From: Listeria grandensis FSL F6-0971
GTDB taxonomy: Bacteria; Bacillota; Bacilli; Lactobacillales; Listeriaceae
DNA: 64,000 nt
Assembly: GCF_000525835.1 (NCBI RefSeq)
Contig: NZ_AODD01000009.1
Coordinates: 83,851-147,850, forward strand
Reading direction: 5' to 3'
The notes beneath the pieces are model-generated. The model searched no databases. It saw only the letters and a program-made list of their open reading frames with translations, and was not told the origin of the DNA. This document shows, piece by piece, positions 48,464 to 58,923 of the stretch (its first letter is position 1; each line of letters begins with the position of its first letter). The translations under genes were made by a program, and so were the position numbers.

Positions 48464-48517
48464 ATGACAAATTGGAATTATGATGCTATATTTGGCAAGA
48501 AGATAATCGTGTCTTAG
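48464..48517 (+). CDS. Candidate 17-aa leader peptide of the Mga-like regulator
   Basis: GGGAGAAGAA precedes an ATG that opens MTNWNYDAIFGKKIIVS and ends in TAG. The stop is immediately followed by GGAGG, the ribosome binding site of the regulator gene. This spacing would let ribosomes ending the leader control initiation of the regulator. Too short for homology by eye. Confidence 0.42.
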   Translation: MTNWNYDAIFGKKIIVS

Positions 48518-48532
48518 GGAGGCGAGTTTAAT

Positions 48533-49987
48533 ATGAAAAACCTTGTCATTGCTTCGGAATATCGCAAATTGAGATTACTACATATTTTATTTACGTCGGA
48601 ACAAAACTATACGAAAAAAGAATTAGCCCAGATGCTACATTGTTCTATTAAAACGCTCGATGCAGATATTAAAGGATTGCAAGAAATTTTTGATCCTGCC
48701 ATTGCTCATGTTCATGAAGATGAATACCACGTACTCTTTGATGTCGGTGAACAGATCAATTTTTCCTATCTCTATGCTATGACTATTAGCAATTCCTATA
48801 TGTATCTGATTTCTAAAGACATTTTTTTAGGGCATAAGTTAAATTTGCCTGATTGGGCGGAGAAGAACTTTAGTAGCTTGCCAACGACGTATCGCCGGAT
48901 TCGCCAGATTGATACGTATTTAGCGGAGAGCCGCCTTGTCCTTGAGACAACGCCGCTGGACATCAAGGGGGCTGAGATTCGGCTACGCTTTTACTATTTC
49001 CAGATCTATAGTCGGTCTTATCCTTATACGAAGTGGCCGTTCCCTGATGTGCCTTATACGCAGGTGAATGCATTTATTCAAACGGTAGAGAGCTGTTTCG
49101 GGATTTATTTTTCGCTGTCTGCTCGGATTAACTATGCAATCGCGATCGCGGTTTGCTTGATTCGTCTGAAACAGGGCTATCATTATACTATGTCAGCATC
49201 GGATCAAGCCTCTTGGAAAAGCATTGCCGAAGCTCAACGTGAGTTTCATCCAGTCGATTATACGATTTTAGATGATATCGTTGGCTTTCCTTTACCCAAA
49301 AATGAGCGTTATGTCAATGTTTTAATGGCGTTTTGGACACGCTTTTCGTATATCGACGAAGGTCAGGCGGACGTGCGTATTAAATCGAGTAAAGAGATCA
49401 ATCCGAGTAAATATATGCTAGCAAAAGAGTTAACATCATTATTGACGGAGTACGATATTCATAATAGCAATCAGATCTTAGCGGGAACGATTGATTTTCT
49501 AACGCGTTTCTTGTTTATCGATAAGATCAATATTTTACCGGAGATACCTTACATCCACGTGGCTCCCGATAAACATGAGCTGAGCCAAAAAATAAGAGCT
49601 GTTTTAAACAAGCATGAAACGAATCCAAACTATCGTTATATTCGCTCTAACAAAGCAATGATGGTTCACTATCTTACGGATTTCTACAACATTATCATTC
49701 AACAGGAACAGCAGTATCGGATTTTACATGTAAAAATCGTTTCGGAAAACGGCTATTTCTGGGAGGAATTTTTGCGGACAGAATTACGGAAACGATATTC
49801 GGAAGAGCAGATTATTATTTGTGACGAGTTACATTCGCATGAACACATGCAGCACATCGATCTGATTATTAGTGATTTCCCTTTCTATGAAGAAACTGGC
49901 ATTGATGCAGATATTCTTGTTTGGAATATACCGCCTGCGAAGAAAGACTTTGAACAGCTCGATTTGTTTTTAACAAGGAAGAAATAA
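48533..49987 (+). CDS. Mga-like helix-turn-helix transcriptional regulator
   Basis: The product is 484 residues. The N-terminal helix-turn-helix (KELAQMLHCSIKTLDADIKG, about residues 33-52) is of the Mga/DeoR type. The middle of the chain (about 90-390) is helical with repeat units that look like the PRD-like domains of Mga and AtxA. The C-terminal 90 residues (ILHVKIVSENGYFWEEFLRT onwards) resemble an EIIB-like domain. Such proteins activate surface-protein genes. It is divergent from the adhesin and convergent with the WxL gene, so both are plausible targets. GGGAGG precedes the ATG. Confidence 0.85.
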   Translation: MKNLVIASEYRKLRLLHILFTSEQNYTKKELAQMLHCSIKTLDADIKGLQEIFDPAIAHVHEDEYHVLFDVGEQINFSYLYAMTISNSYMYLISKDIFLGHKLNLPDWAEKNFSSLPTTYRRIRQIDTYLAESRLVLETTPLDIKGAEIRLRFYYFQIYSRSYPYTKWPFPDVPYTQVNAFIQTVESCFGIYFSLSARINYAIAIAVCLIRLKQGYHYTMSASDQASWKSIAEAQREFHPVDYTILDDIVGFPLPKNERYVNVLMAFWTRFSYIDEGQADVRIKSSKEINPSKYMLAKELTSLLTEYDIHNSNQILAGTIDFLTRFLFIDKINILPEIPYIHVAPDKHELSQKIRAVLNKHETNPNYRYIRSNKAMMVHYLTDFYNIIIQQEQQYRILHVKIVSENGYFWEEFLRTELRKRYSEEQIIICDELHSHEHMQHIDLIISDFPFYEETGIDADILVWNIPPAKKDFEQLDLFLTRKK

Positions 49988-49991
49988 TGAC

Positions 49992-50042
49992 AAAAAAAGG
50001 CATGAAACCTCCGCTTGATATCAGAGGTTTCATGCCTTTTTT
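49992..50042. terminator. Bidirectional Rho-independent terminator
   Basis: GGCATGAAACCTC pairs with GAGGTTTCATGCC, a 13-bp perfect stem, with A and T runs on each side. It separates the convergent regulator and WxL genes. Confidence 0.9.
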
Positions 50043-50077
50043 ATAATGATAGTAAACGCTTCGATGCGCTAAAAATA

Positions 50078-50809
50078 TTATGCTGGTGTATCTGTTAATT
50101 CCCAAGTCAATGTTGCTTCGTATTTACCTGCAACTTTTGAAGTTTTACCTGGTACGCTAAGCGTGATACTTTCAGCAGCTTCTGTTTCGTCTGCGCCGAA
50201 CATCTCAACCCATGTTCCCATACCTTGATTCTCTTCTGCACTCATAACATCAGATGACGTTCCTGCTGGATCAAGTGAGAATCCTGTTGCTACTGGTGAA
50301 TCACTTTCAGATGCAGAGTTCAAAGATGGATTTTCGAATTTCAGTACGGCACCTGTTAATTCGGACGCACCATTAATGAATTGACCGTCCTGCTTTACTG
50401 TTAAATGCCAACCTGCGTTAGATCCACGGTTATCTGTAATTTGAACGTAGTTAGGAATATCTTTCACTGTTCCTGCCTCGCCTACTTTAATTTGGTCTAA
50501 TTGAGCGCTATAAACTTCATTGTTACCTGAAATTTTTTGCTCGCCGAAGTGAATGTTGGAGATGTAATCAATACTTAGAGGTCCTGCTGTACCTGCTGGA
50601 TGATCTGGATCAACGGGCTCGACTACTTCGGGATTGCCTGGATCGGTTGGATCTACCGGATTTGTGACCGTGTCATTTGGAATAAAGTTCACGTCTGCTT
50701 TAGAGCCTAGTGTCCCTCCATCTGCTGCCGATGCTATTGTTCCTGTACCTGTTCCGACGAATGTCGCGACCGTTATCATTCCTACAATTACGAATTTCGT
50801 TAATTTCAT
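50078..50809 (-). CDS. WxL-domain surface protein
   Basis: The product is 243 residues. A signal peptide (MKLTKFVIVGMITVATFVGT ending around SAADGG) is followed by a Pro/Asp-rich linker with DPTDPGNPEVVEPVDPDHP and then a WxL domain (about 80-243). Its first motif is GWHLTVKQ and its second, at the C-terminus, is LTWELTD. WxL domains attach non-covalently to peptidoglycan. I chose the ATG after AAGGA with proper spacing. The usual partners, a DUF916 protein and an LPXTG WxL protein, are absent here. Confidence 0.9.
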   Translation of the reverse strand: MKLTKFVIVGMITVATFVGTGTGTIASAADGGTLGSKADVNFIPNDTVTNPVDPTDPGNPEVVEPVDPDHPAGTAGPLSIDYISNIHFGEQKISGNNEVYSAQLDQIKVGEAGTVKDIPNYVQITDNRGSNAGWHLTVKQDGQFINGASELTGAVLKFENPSLNSASESDSPVATGFSLDPAGTSSDVMSAEENQGMGTWVEMFGADETEAAESITLSVPGKTSKVAGKYEATLTWELTDTPA

Positions 50810-50969
50810 ACTATCCATTCCTTCTCTCATTTTTTATTTGTGTGTGTACCTTACATACATAAGAATACTACGAGAAATGGATGAAACAGCCATAAAATCA
50901 AAAATTATTGAAACCCAGAAAAAAATGAAAATCAGATAAGCCTATAACTAGCGTGTGTATAGAGTGCGG

Positions 50970-51833
50970 TCATGCTTTAGTGATACCTATTAGCACGCCA
51001 CCGATAACGACTAAAATCACACCAATAATCACAAAAAGAATCTCTTTTCGCGTTTTGCGTTCGTTTAATAGAAGAATCGCGCCAAGCGTCGAGATGACCA
51101 CACCGAGCTGAGATAGGGAGAATCCTGTTGCCACACCGACAAGACTATTCGCATACAGCATCGCAACATTTCCTATCGCCCAAATCATACCAGGAATTGT
51201 AAGCCAAGCCGTTCTCTTGATGAATCGGCTCTCTTTGTCGTCCTTACTTCGCGCCGTCATAATCAGTGCAGCAATCACCATCCCAATCGCTTGCGGCAAA
51301 ATCGCATCGAAGCCATTAATGGCAAACCCTTGAATAATGACGACATAACTGATGTACCCAGCCGAAGAAATCGCTAGCGCCAACAAACCACGATTCAGCG
51401 TCGCTTGTCCAGCCTCTTCTTTTTCAGCGTAAGACGTCATAAAAATTCCAATGATGATCAGCGCCAACGCGATAAAGCCAAATACAATGCGGAATGTGGT
51501 ATCCCATTCGTGAAATAACAGCACACCGCAAAGCGTCGTCCCAACGAGTTGCATTCCCGTCGAAATCGGCATCGCCTTAGAAACACCGATCAGCTTAAAC
51601 GACTTCAATTGGAACATTTGCCCGACACTCCACAAACACCCTGTAATGAAACTGACAATAACGGTTTCGACAGTATATACTGGATCTGTAAAAATAAAAG
51701 CGATACAGGCAAAAATCAACGCACCAAATGTGATTCCTGTTGTTTGTTGCCTTGTTGTCCCGCCAATTTTTGTAATAAGTAATGGCATGAAGCCCCATAA
51801 CAAGGCTGGTATTAGCGCTATCATAATATTCAT
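50970..51833 (-). CDS. GRP family sugar transporter (GlcU-like glucose uptake protein)
   Basis: This 287-residue protein has ten hydrophobic segments of the drug/metabolite transporter fold. It begins [20 protein letters not shown], followed by [20 protein letters not shown], the pattern of GlcU/RbsU non-PTS sugar importers. GGGAGG precedes the ATG. It is divergent from the ABC exporter genes. Glucose is the likely substrate by family, but ribose or others are possible. Confidence 0.9.
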   Translation of the reverse strand: MNIMIALIPALLWGFMPLLITKIGGTTRQQTTGITFGALIFACIAFIFTDPVYTVETVIVSFITGCLWSVGQMFQLKSFKLIGVSKAMPISTGMQLVGTTLCGVLLFHEWDTTFRIVFGFIALALIIIGIFMTSYAEKEEAGQATLNRGLLALAISSAGYISYVVIIQGFAINGFDAILPQAIGMVIAALIMTARSKDDKESRFIKRTAWLTIPGMIWAIGNVAMLYANSLVGVATGFSLSQLGVVISTLGAILLLNERKTRKEILFVIIGVILVVIGGVLIGITKA

Positions 51834-52245
51834 CTGTGTACTTCCTCCCTTTAATAGCAGTGGCTCCTTGCTTCATATCGAATGCATACATATGTAAAAA
51901 ATGATTATCCCATAGTATCTCCAATATGTCGATAGCCCTATGTTTCTATTATACAAGATGAAAGGCGTTTCAGATCAAACGTGTAGCATACATTCAACAA
52001 CAACTTGTTAATCCAAAAAAGTGCAATTCATGTGCAAAAAATCTTACCTTTCAAAACATTTTTTCAAACGCATGTAAGCCTCATCAAAGCTTAGAGCTGG
52101 CAATACCAGGACCGAATTTATGTCCATTATTTGAACAGTGTTAAAATAGTAGAATAAAGTTTTAGTTTTCCCTTGCTTCTTGAAACTTTTTAGTTTAGAA
52201 TATATGTTCGTGCTGGTTTTTAACACATATAAAAGGAGGCATATA
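51834..52245. other. Divergent promoter region between glcU-like and ABC exporter genes
   Basis: This region carries promoters for both genes. A minus-strand frame (MDINSVLVLPALSFDEAYMR, stop at 52044) looks faintly coding but has no ribosome binding site. I see no other gene. Confidence 0.45.
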
Positions 52246-53967
52246 ATGAAAGTTTTATTTCAACATTTAAAGAAATACAAGCTTCAAACCACGCTTTCCA
52301 CACTGTTTATCGTTATCATGGTTATCTCACAACTATGGCAACCGAAATTATTACAACAGGTTATGGAAGCAATTATTAATGATAAGATGGATGAAATTAC
52401 AAGAATTGGTATTTTACTTATTGTCATTGCCATCATCGGACTTATCGCAGGTATCCTCAACACTATCCTCTCTGCAAAAGTGGCACAAGGTGTAGGAGCC
52501 GACATTCGTGAAACTAGTTTCCGCAAAATTCAAACATTCTCCTTCAGCAATATCGAGAGACTGTCTACAGGAAACCTCGTTGTTCGTCAAACGAATGATA
52601 TTACGCAAGTTCAAAACTTAGTGATGCTTTCTTTACAATCACTAACTCGAATTCCGATTATGTTTATTGGTAGTTTTATTTTAGCGATGTATACCCTGCC
52701 TGAACTTTGGTGGATTATTATCGCGCTTGTTATCCTTGTTTTCATGATCGTCTTCCTAATTTTTGGAAGAATGGGCACGCATTTCGGCAAAATTCAAGGC
52801 TTCATTGATCGTGTCAACGCGATTGCGAAGGAAAACTTAGCTGGTATGCGCGTTGTGAAATCATTTGTGCAAGAAGACAACGAACTCGAACGCTTCACAA
52901 AAACGAGTGACAAACTGACGCATCACACAATCGTAGTTGGACAACTATTCTCCATTATGATTCCGGCATTTATGCTTGTCTCAAACATGGCCGTTGTTGG
53001 CGCCATTTATTTTGCTGGTGATTTGGTGAAAGAAGACCCAGCAGTTATTGGGGCAATCGCGTCATTCATGAACTACTTAATGCAAATTATGATGGCGATT
53101 ATTATCGGTGGTATGCTGATGATGATGGCGTCACGTGCAATGATCTCGCTGAAACGGATTGGTGAGGTGCTAGAAACAGAGCCTGATATTACGTACGACG
53201 AAAATGCGCCAAAACAAGATCTAGTTGGTAGCGTTGAGTTCCGCGATGTCAGCTTCCAATATGAAGGCGATGAAACCAAAGCGCTGAAACATATTTCTTT
53301 TGAAGCGAAGCCTGGCGAAATGGTCGGGATTGTCGGTGCAACTGGATCGGGTAAATCAACACTGGCCCAACTGATTCCGCGATTATATGACCCAACAGAA
53401 GGTGAAATTTTGATCGGTGGAACGGACTTGAAGAAATTAAGCAAGCAAACGTTGCGCGATACGGTTTCCCTTGTATTACAACGCGCAATTCTATTTTCAG
53501 GTACGATCGCAGAAAACTTGCGTCATGGTAAGAAGGATGCAACGCCAGATGATATGGAGAAAGCAACACGCATTGCGCAGGCGAAAGAATTTATCGAACG
53601 CCAAGCAGATATCTATGATGCACCAATCGTTGAGCGTGGTAATAACTTCTCTGGAGGTCAAAAACAACGCCTTTCCATCTCACGCGGTATTATCGGTGAA
53701 CCAAAAATCTTGATTCTCGATGACTCCACAAGTGCTTTGGATGCGCGTAGTGAAAAACTCGTGAAAGAAGCTCTAAATAAAGAGCTTGCAGACACAACAA
53801 CCTTCATTATTGCTCAAAAAATCTCTTCCGTTATCCATGCAGACAAGATTCTCGTTCTTGATGCTGGTGAACTTGTCGGCGTTGGAACTCATAAAGAACT
53901 CGTCGAAACAAGCGCGACCTACAGAGAAATCTATGACACACAAAAGGGAAAGGAGGTTGACGCGTAA
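52246..53967 (+). CDS. Heterodimeric ABC exporter, subunit with degenerate catalytic site
   Basis: The product is 573 residues: a six-helix exporter domain (about 1-310) and an ATP-binding domain. Walker A is GATGSGKST and the signature is FSGGQKQ. The Walker B end is LILDDS, with Asp instead of the catalytic Glu, and the switch histidine is replaced by Gln (IIAQKISS). The next gene has the opposite defects, so this is the degenerate half of a heterodimeric multidrug-type exporter such as BmrCD or TM287/288. The start follows AAAAGGAGG; an upstream in-frame start adds 22 residues. Confidence 0.92.
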   Translation: MKVLFQHLKKYKLQTTLSTLFIVIMVISQLWQPKLLQQVMEAIINDKMDEITRIGILLIVIAIIGLIAGILNTILSAKVAQGVGADIRETSFRKIQTFSFSNIERLSTGNLVVRQTNDITQVQNLVMLSLQSLTRIPIMFIGSFILAMYTLPELWWIIIALVILVFMIVFLIFGRMGTHFGKIQGFIDRVNAIAKENLAGMRVVKSFVQEDNELERFTKTSDKLTHHTIVVGQLFSIMIPAFMLVSNMAVVGAIYFAGDLVKEDPAVIGAIASFMNYLMQIMMAIIIGGMLMMMASRAMISLKRIGEVLETEPDITYDENAPKQDLVGSVEFRDVSFQYEGDETKALKHISFEAKPGEMVGIVGATGSGKSTLAQLIPRLYDPTEGEILIGGTDLKKLSKQTLRDTVSLVLQRAILFSGTIAENLRHGKKDATPDDMEKATRIAQAKEFIERQADIYDAPIVERGNNFSGGQKQRLSISRGIIGEPKILILDDSTSALDARSEKLVKEALNKELADTTTFIIAQKISSVIHADKILVLDAGELVGVGTHKELVETSATYREIYDTQKGKEVDA

Positions 53968-55739
53968 TGGTTGAATTTAAACGTATCTGCCGCTTTTTCT
54001 GGCACTATCTAAAAGCTTACAAGTTGCAACTGAGCGTGATCATTATCGCGATTATCGGTGCTACTTATTTACAAGTCAAGGCTCCTGAATATATCGGGAA
54101 AGCCATTCAAGAACTGGCAACGTATGCGCAACGCCTCTTCACGACAGGCGTCGATGACAAGACCGATTTCGTGCATATTATTTGGATGCTGATCATGTTT
54201 TACGTCTTGCTTGCCGCCGCAACATTTATTCAAACAATCTTGATGGCTGGTGTTTCTGGTCGTGCGACGAACCGGATGCGTATTGGGTTGTTCCGTAAGA
54301 TGGAGAAATTATCGATTCGTTTCTTCGATGGACACAAAGATGGCGAAATGCTTAGTCGTTTTACAAGTGACCTAGATAACATCTCGAACACGCTGAACCA
54401 GGCGCTTGTACAAGTTTTATCTAACGTGGCACTGATGATTGGTGTTATTATCATGATGTACCAACAAAACGTGAAACTCGCGTCTGTTACATTGATTCTA
54501 GCTCCTGTTGCGATTATTATTGCGGCCCTCATCATTCGCAAAGCGCGTAAATATGTGGATCTGCAACAAGATCGTCTTGGGGAACTAAACGGCTACATCG
54601 ATGAAAAAATCTCTGGGCAAAAAATCGTTATCACAAACGGCTTGGAAGAAGAAACCATTGATGGCTTCGTGAAACATAACAATATCGTAAAAGAAGCTAC
54701 ATTTAAAGGTCAAGTTTACTCCGGTTTACTTTTCCCAATGATGCAAGGTATTTCGCTGATCAATACCGCTGTTGTTATTTTCTTCGGTGGTTACCTCGCG
54801 CTTGACGGCAGTATTGAACGCGCCGCGGCACTTGGTTTGATCGTTATGTTCGTACAGTATTCACAACAATTTTATATGCCACTGACACAAATCTCGTCCC
54901 AGTACAGCATGCTTCAACTTGCAATTACTGGTGCGCGTCGTGTTAGTGAAATTTTTGACGAAGAAGAAGAAGTGGAGCGTAAAGATTTAAAAACAATCGA
55001 TGGCGTTCACAAAAGCGTGAAGCTACAAAATGTCGATTTCGCGTACACACCTGAAAAACCAGTCCTTAAAAATGTCTCTATCGATGTTGAAAAAGGTAAA
55101 ATGGTAGCCCTCGTTGGCCCAACTGGTTCTGGTAAAACAACCGTTATGAACTTGCTGAACCGTTTCTACAACGTTGACAACGGCGCCATCCTGTTTGATG
55201 ATATCGACATTCGTGACATCAAGCTTGCGTCCCTTCGTAAACAAGTGGGTATCGTGTTGCAAGATTCTGTTCTTTTCTCTGGAACCATCCGCGATAATAT
55301 CGTTTTTGGTAACCCAGAAGCAACAGACGCAGAAGTTACGGATGCCGCGAAACAAGCCAACATCCATGACTTTATCATGACGCTTGAAAACGGCTATGAC
55401 ACAGAAATCACCGATGAAAACAACATTTTCAGTGTTGGTCAAAAGCAATTGATTAGTATTGCGCGTACCATCATTACGAATCCGTCCCTTCTTATTCTCG
55501 ATGAAGCGACAAGTAATGTGGATACGGTAACCGAAAGCCGCATACAAAAAGCGATGGATAACGTTATCTCTGGTCGTACTAGTTTCGTGATTGCCCACCG
55601 TTTGAAAACAATTCTAGATGCCGATCATATCGTAGTCTTGCATCAAGGAGAAGTTATCGAACAAGGAACACACGAATCACTGCTCAAAGAAGAAGGTTTC
55701 TACTCTGAGTTGTATCATAATCAGTTTGTAATTGAATAA
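53967..55739 (+). CDS. Heterodimeric ABC exporter, subunit with intact catalytic residues
   Basis: The 590-residue partner has a six-helix exporter domain (about 1-330) and an ATP-binding domain with Walker [10 protein letters not shown], an aberrant signature FSVGQ, a canonical Walker [10 protein letters not shown] with the catalytic Glu, and the switch His in VIAHRLKT. Combined with the first subunit this gives one consensus and one degenerate ATP site. The start codon shares one base with the stop of the first gene (TAATG). Substrates may be drugs, lipids or peptides. Confidence 0.92.
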   Translation: MVEFKRICRFFWHYLKAYKLQLSVIIIAIIGATYLQVKAPEYIGKAIQELATYAQRLFTTGVDDKTDFVHIIWMLIMFYVLLAAATFIQTILMAGVSGRATNRMRIGLFRKMEKLSIRFFDGHKDGEMLSRFTSDLDNISNTLNQALVQVLSNVALMIGVIIMMYQQNVKLASVTLILAPVAIIIAALIIRKARKYVDLQQDRLGELNGYIDEKISGQKIVITNGLEEETIDGFVKHNNIVKEATFKGQVYSGLLFPMMQGISLINTAVVIFFGGYLALDGSIERAAALGLIVMFVQYSQQFYMPLTQISSQYSMLQLAITGARRVSEIFDEEEEVERKDLKTIDGVHKSVKLQNVDFAYTPEKPVLKNVSIDVEKGKMVALVGPTGSGKTTVMNLLNRFYNVDNGAILFDDIDIRDIKLASLRKQVGIVLQDSVLFSGTIRDNIVFGNPEATDAEVTDAAKQANIHDFIMTLENGYDTEITDENNIFSVGQKQLISIARTIITNPSLLILDEATSNVDTVTESRIQKAMDNVISGRTSFVIAHRLKTILDADHIVVLHQGEVIEQGTHESLLKEEGFYSELYHNQFVIE

Positions 55740-55749
55740 TAGTTTTTAC

Positions 55750-55790
55750 AGAAAGAGCGCATCCCGCGAAAGGATGCGCTCTTTTTATTT
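55750..55790 (+). terminator. Rho-independent terminator after the ABC exporter operon
   Basis: AGAGCGCATCC pairs with GGATGCGCTCT across a short loop and is followed by TTTTTATTT. It may also serve the convergent YeiH gene. Confidence 0.88.
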
Positions 55791-56787
55791 AGAAAAACAA
55801 TTTGCTGGCAGTGATGGATAATGCGAGCAATGCCACTGATCCGATCGTAGCCGCCAGAAAAACACGACCGCCACGACGGATGATAACTTGGAAATTCACG
55901 CTCATCCCAAGCCCTGCCATTGCCATCCCTAAAGCTAAGTAAGCAAGAGATACGAGGCCATTCAAGAGGCTTACTGGCATAGCAATAAATGTTCCAATCG
56001 CACTTGTTAACAAGAAGCCACCCATAAACCATGGAATCGGTAATTTTGCCTTTTCAGCTGTCGTTGTTTTGACTTTGCGTTGGGCGATAATACCGACGAT
56101 AAGGGCAACAGGAGCTAATAACAGAACTCGCGATAATTTCATGATAATCGATGCGTCCAGCGCCTGCGTTCCCCCTGCTTCTCCGGCTGCCACAGCATGC
56201 GCGATTTCATGCAACGAGGAACCCGCCATCACCCCAAATTGTGTCGGAGTCATACCTAATACAGGCATAAGACCTACTTCTATCAGTGTAAATACAGTCC
56301 CTAGAATACATACCACAGCAACGGCTAAAACCGCATCATCATTTTTCGCTTTCAATTGTGGTGACACACCCATGACCGCAGCCGCGCCACAAATCCCGCA
56401 ACCGCAAGCTGTTAGCATACCTAACGTGCTGTCTACTTTCAGCCACTTACAAAGAAAATATACCACCACAATCGTGAACGCTACGACGATAATCGCGAGA
56501 ATAATCGTTTTCACACCAGAGTCCGCTAACGCCTTCAAATTCAATCGAAATCCTAGCAAGATAATTCCTAATCGCAAAAATTTATTCGATATAAAACTCG
56601 TTCCAGGTTGTGCGCTCACAACAAGCGCCCGACTCATTTGTACCAGCATTCCGAGTATTAACGCAATAACAAGCGCACCAACTAATTGTAACCCTGGGAT
56701 TTGCGCTAAGTACTTCCCAGCGAGCGAACAAGCAAGTGTCACCGCTACGCCTATCCAAAATCCTTTTTCCTGCCATTTTACCTTCAT
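55789..56787 (-). CDS. YeiH family putative sulfate/anion exporter
   Basis: The product is 332 residues with about ten hydrophobic segments. FLRLGIILLGFRLNLKALAD, LTACGCGICGAAAVMGVSPQ and GSSLHEIAHAVAAGEAGGTQ are the signatures of the YeiH/UPF0324 family. Members are annotated as sulfate exporters; related proteins handle sulfite or taurine-derived sulphur. I chose the ATG of MKVKWQEKGFW because the upstream ATG touches the GGAG site. It is divergent from a LysR regulator, the usual YeiH/YeiE arrangement. Confidence 0.88.
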   Translation of the reverse strand: MKVKWQEKGFWIGVAVTLACSLAGKYLAQIPGLQLVGALVIALILGMLVQMSRALVVSAQPGTSFISNKFLRLGIILLGFRLNLKALADSGVKTIILAIIVVAFTIVVVYFLCKWLKVDSTLGMLTACGCGICGAAAVMGVSPQLKAKNDDAVLAVAVVCILGTVFTLIEVGLMPVLGMTPTQFGVMAGSSLHEIAHAVAAGEAGGTQALDASIIMKLSRVLLLAPVALIVGIIAQRKVKTTTAEKAKLPIPWFMGGFLLTSAIGTFIAMPVSLLNGLVSLAYLALGMAMAGLGMSVNFQVIIRRGGRVFLAATIGSVALLALSITASKLFF

Positions 56788-56807
56788 GTTTCTATTCATC
56801 TCCTAAA

Positions 56808-56830
56808 TCCATGTTATAATAGTAAGAAAT
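56808..56830. promoter_or_regulatory. Divergent YeiH/LysR control region
   Basis: A -10-like TTATAAT lies beside a palindrome, GTAAGAAATCTTAT. Its position between a LysR gene and its divergent target suggests a LysR binding site. Confidence 0.4.
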
Positions 56831-56855
56831 CTTATGTATGAGGGGGCTATCACTG

Positions 56856-57674
56856 ATGTTTCATTGGCTTCAGACGTTTATGACGGTCTACGAAGAGAAA
56901 AATTTCACACATGCCGCCGAAAAACGCTATATCTCACAACCAACCGTTTCATTACATATTCAAAAATTAGAAGAAATCACGGGTAGCGAGTTGTTTATTC
57001 GCAAAGGTCGAAACCATGCTATGCCAACTGAAAGTGCTGATTTACTCTATATTCGCGCCAAGCAACTCGATTCGTTATGGGAAACCAGTCTAAGTGATTT
57101 GCAACAACTGCAAGGCAATACACGGATAACCTATACCATCGGCGCCTCACAAACCATTGGTGTATACATGTTACCACTCATTTTACCACAACTTCAAAAA
57201 CAGTTTCCCAACTATGATTTCGTCATCTCGATTGCGAATTCGACGATAATTTTTAAACGCGTGGAAACTCACGAATACCAAGTTGGCTTAGTCGAATCAC
57301 CGATGATTGCACCGACGATTACGCGTACCATTTTTGCCCACGATTCACTTGTTTTGGCTGGAGATATGACGAGTGATTTGTGGCTGTTACGCGAAGATGG
57401 TTCGGGAATTCGCACATACACCGATCAATTTTTCCAACAAGAAAACATTATCCCAGCGCAAAAAATGGAGATTGCAAGCAATGAGGCGATTTTGAATATG
57501 TTAGCGCAAGGCATCGGGAAAACTTTGCTCTCTGATTTGAGCGTCCGTGATTTGTCGTATTATAATCCGCCAACGCCAATCGTTCGTCCACTTTTCCAGA
57601 TTCACCATCACGCTTTTCCGCAAGATCCGCTACAGATTGCACTACATCAATTATTGCTAACTACCTTTTCTTGA
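56856..57674 (+). CDS. LysR family regulator (YeiE/CysL-like)
   Basis: This 272-residue LysR regulator has its helix-turn-helix at the N-terminus: FMTVYEEKNFTHAAEKRYIS then QPTVSLHIQKLEEITGSELF. The co-inducer domain follows, with IGASQTIGVYMLPLILPQLQ around residue 95. The start is the ATG after AGGGGG; an in-frame ATG six codons earlier contains that site. Divergence from YeiH suggests that it controls the exporter in response to a sulphur compound. Confidence 0.88.
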   Translation: MFHWLQTFMTVYEEKNFTHAAEKRYISQPTVSLHIQKLEEITGSELFIRKGRNHAMPTESADLLYIRAKQLDSLWETSLSDLQQLQGNTRITYTIGASQTIGVYMLPLILPQLQKQFPNYDFVISIANSTIIFKRVETHEYQVGLVESPMIAPTITRTIFAHDSLVLAGDMTSDLWLLREDGSGIRTYTDQFFQQENIIPAQKMEIASNEAILNMLAQGIGKTLLSDLSVRDLSYYNPPTPIVRPLFQIHHHAFPQDPLQIALHQLLLTTFS

Positions 57675-57772
57675 CTATATGTAAAGTATACAAATATTTC
57701 TCTAATAAGTAAAATAGATATATTATATATTAATTATCAGAATTACTAATATTAAAGAGGAGCCCGAAAAAA

Positions 57773-58337
57773 ATGAACAAAAAAAAAATTTTGGAAGATC
57801 ATTAAAAAAACAATCGTACGAGGTGGCGCAGATATAGACGAACGAGCAGAAGTCTTAGAAAAACTACTCTCTAAACTAAAGCCTGATGATATCGTGAAAT
57901 GGCAACTTATTTTGGATGAATACCTTGAAGTTTCAAAAGTAGATAGACTCTGGGCCGCTGCTTATCTGCTAAATGATGGCGCTAGTGATGACGGTTTCGA
58001 CTATTTTCGAGCATGGCTTATCTCGCTTGGGAAAGCCGGATTTTTAGCGATATTAGAGGATCCGGATCTGCTCGGTGAGTTGCTGCAAGATGGCATTGAT
58101 GATGATTTTCTTGCTGAATTTGAAGAGATCATGTACATTAGTAGCGACGTTTATTTGGAAAAAATCGGAGAAGATGATGAAGAGGTTTTCTTTCAGGCTT
58201 GTGATCAGCTAGCTTTAACAACCGATGAAAAATCCGCGATTCATGCAGATATTATCTTACCAGAAGCTCTTGAATGGGATGAAGACGATGATTTAGAAAG
58301 TATATTCCCTAAAATAGCGGGGATTAAGCCCGAATAA
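57773..58337 (+). pseudogene. DUF4240 protein, frame broken at an A10 tract
   Basis: GAGGAG precedes an ATG at 57773 that stops after 11 codons. Removing one A from the ten-A run at 57779-57788 gives MNKKKFWKIIKKTIVRGGAD and a 187-residue protein. The initial FWxII, RAEVLEKLLSKLKPDDIVKW, DRLWAAAYLLNDGASDDGFD and YFRAWLISLGKAGF are clear DUF4240 features. If the break is real, an internal GTG at 57894 could give a product lacking the conserved N-terminus. Function unknown; DUF4240 genes often occur among toxin-immunity-like genes. Confidence 0.82.
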
Positions 58338-58347
58338 AAATACACAA

Positions 58348-58396
58348 AAACACCCCTAAAACTAGATAATATTTCTAATTTTAGGGGTGTTTTTGT
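58348..58396. terminator. Bidirectional Rho-independent terminator
   Basis: ACACCCCTAAAA at 58350 pairs with TTTTAGGGGTGT at 58379 and is followed by TTTT. It separates convergent genes. Confidence 0.88.
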
Positions 58397-58400
58397 ATAG

Positions 58401-58923
58401 CTAATCCTTAAAGAAAGATGATGCTACCGAGCTATCTGGTTTCTGCTCCAATACATCCTTCGCAAATGTACTCGCTGCTTTATACGCCAATAGTTTATCG
58501 GGTATACGGTGAAACAATAACATATATTCCTTATATTCGATATTCAAAGGATCCAGCGCCGGAGCACTTTTCGCATGTTCAAAGGCTAACCGATATGCAT
58601 CTGGGTGGAATGAAAGCGCCGTACTGAGTATCTCCGAGGCTAACATGTGTAGATCCTGATCCTCATTGACCGTCTGTCCCGCAACGACTAAAATTTTAAA
58701 AAAACACACGACTATAAGGTCCCTCCGTGCCCTCATCTAGCACCTCAGACATGAGTACACTCACCTCGCCCCAATTTACAGGAACGGGCACAACTCTATT
58801 CCAATCATGTTTAGGTGCAAGTATATGACTAATTCTTTGATTTGTAAGATTCGCCACCTCTTGCCTTACAACCATATTTGCGGCTTTATCAGCTAGCATC
58901 TCCTCAGATTCACCACTTTTCAA
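58401..58923 (-). pseudogene. Unrecognised ~173-aa protein, frame broken at an A7 tract
   Basis: A TTG at 58923 with GGAGG nine bases upstream opens KSGESEEMLADKAANMVVRQ and continues to EGPYSRVFF before a stop. Removing one base of the seven-A run at 58698-58704 joins it to KILVVAGQTVNEDQDLHMLA and on to the C-terminus SSVASSFFKD, giving 173 residues. It is soluble, of mixed alpha/beta composition, and unrecognised. It is convergent with the DUF4240 gene and next to a tRNA gene; an immunity-type protein is possible but not shown. Confidence 0.6.

Noticed and set aside
51999..52226. Minus-strand frame MDINSVLVLPALSFDEAYMR in the glcU-ABC spacer
   Set aside because: No ribosome binding site, and it overlaps the expected promoter region of the ABC exporter.
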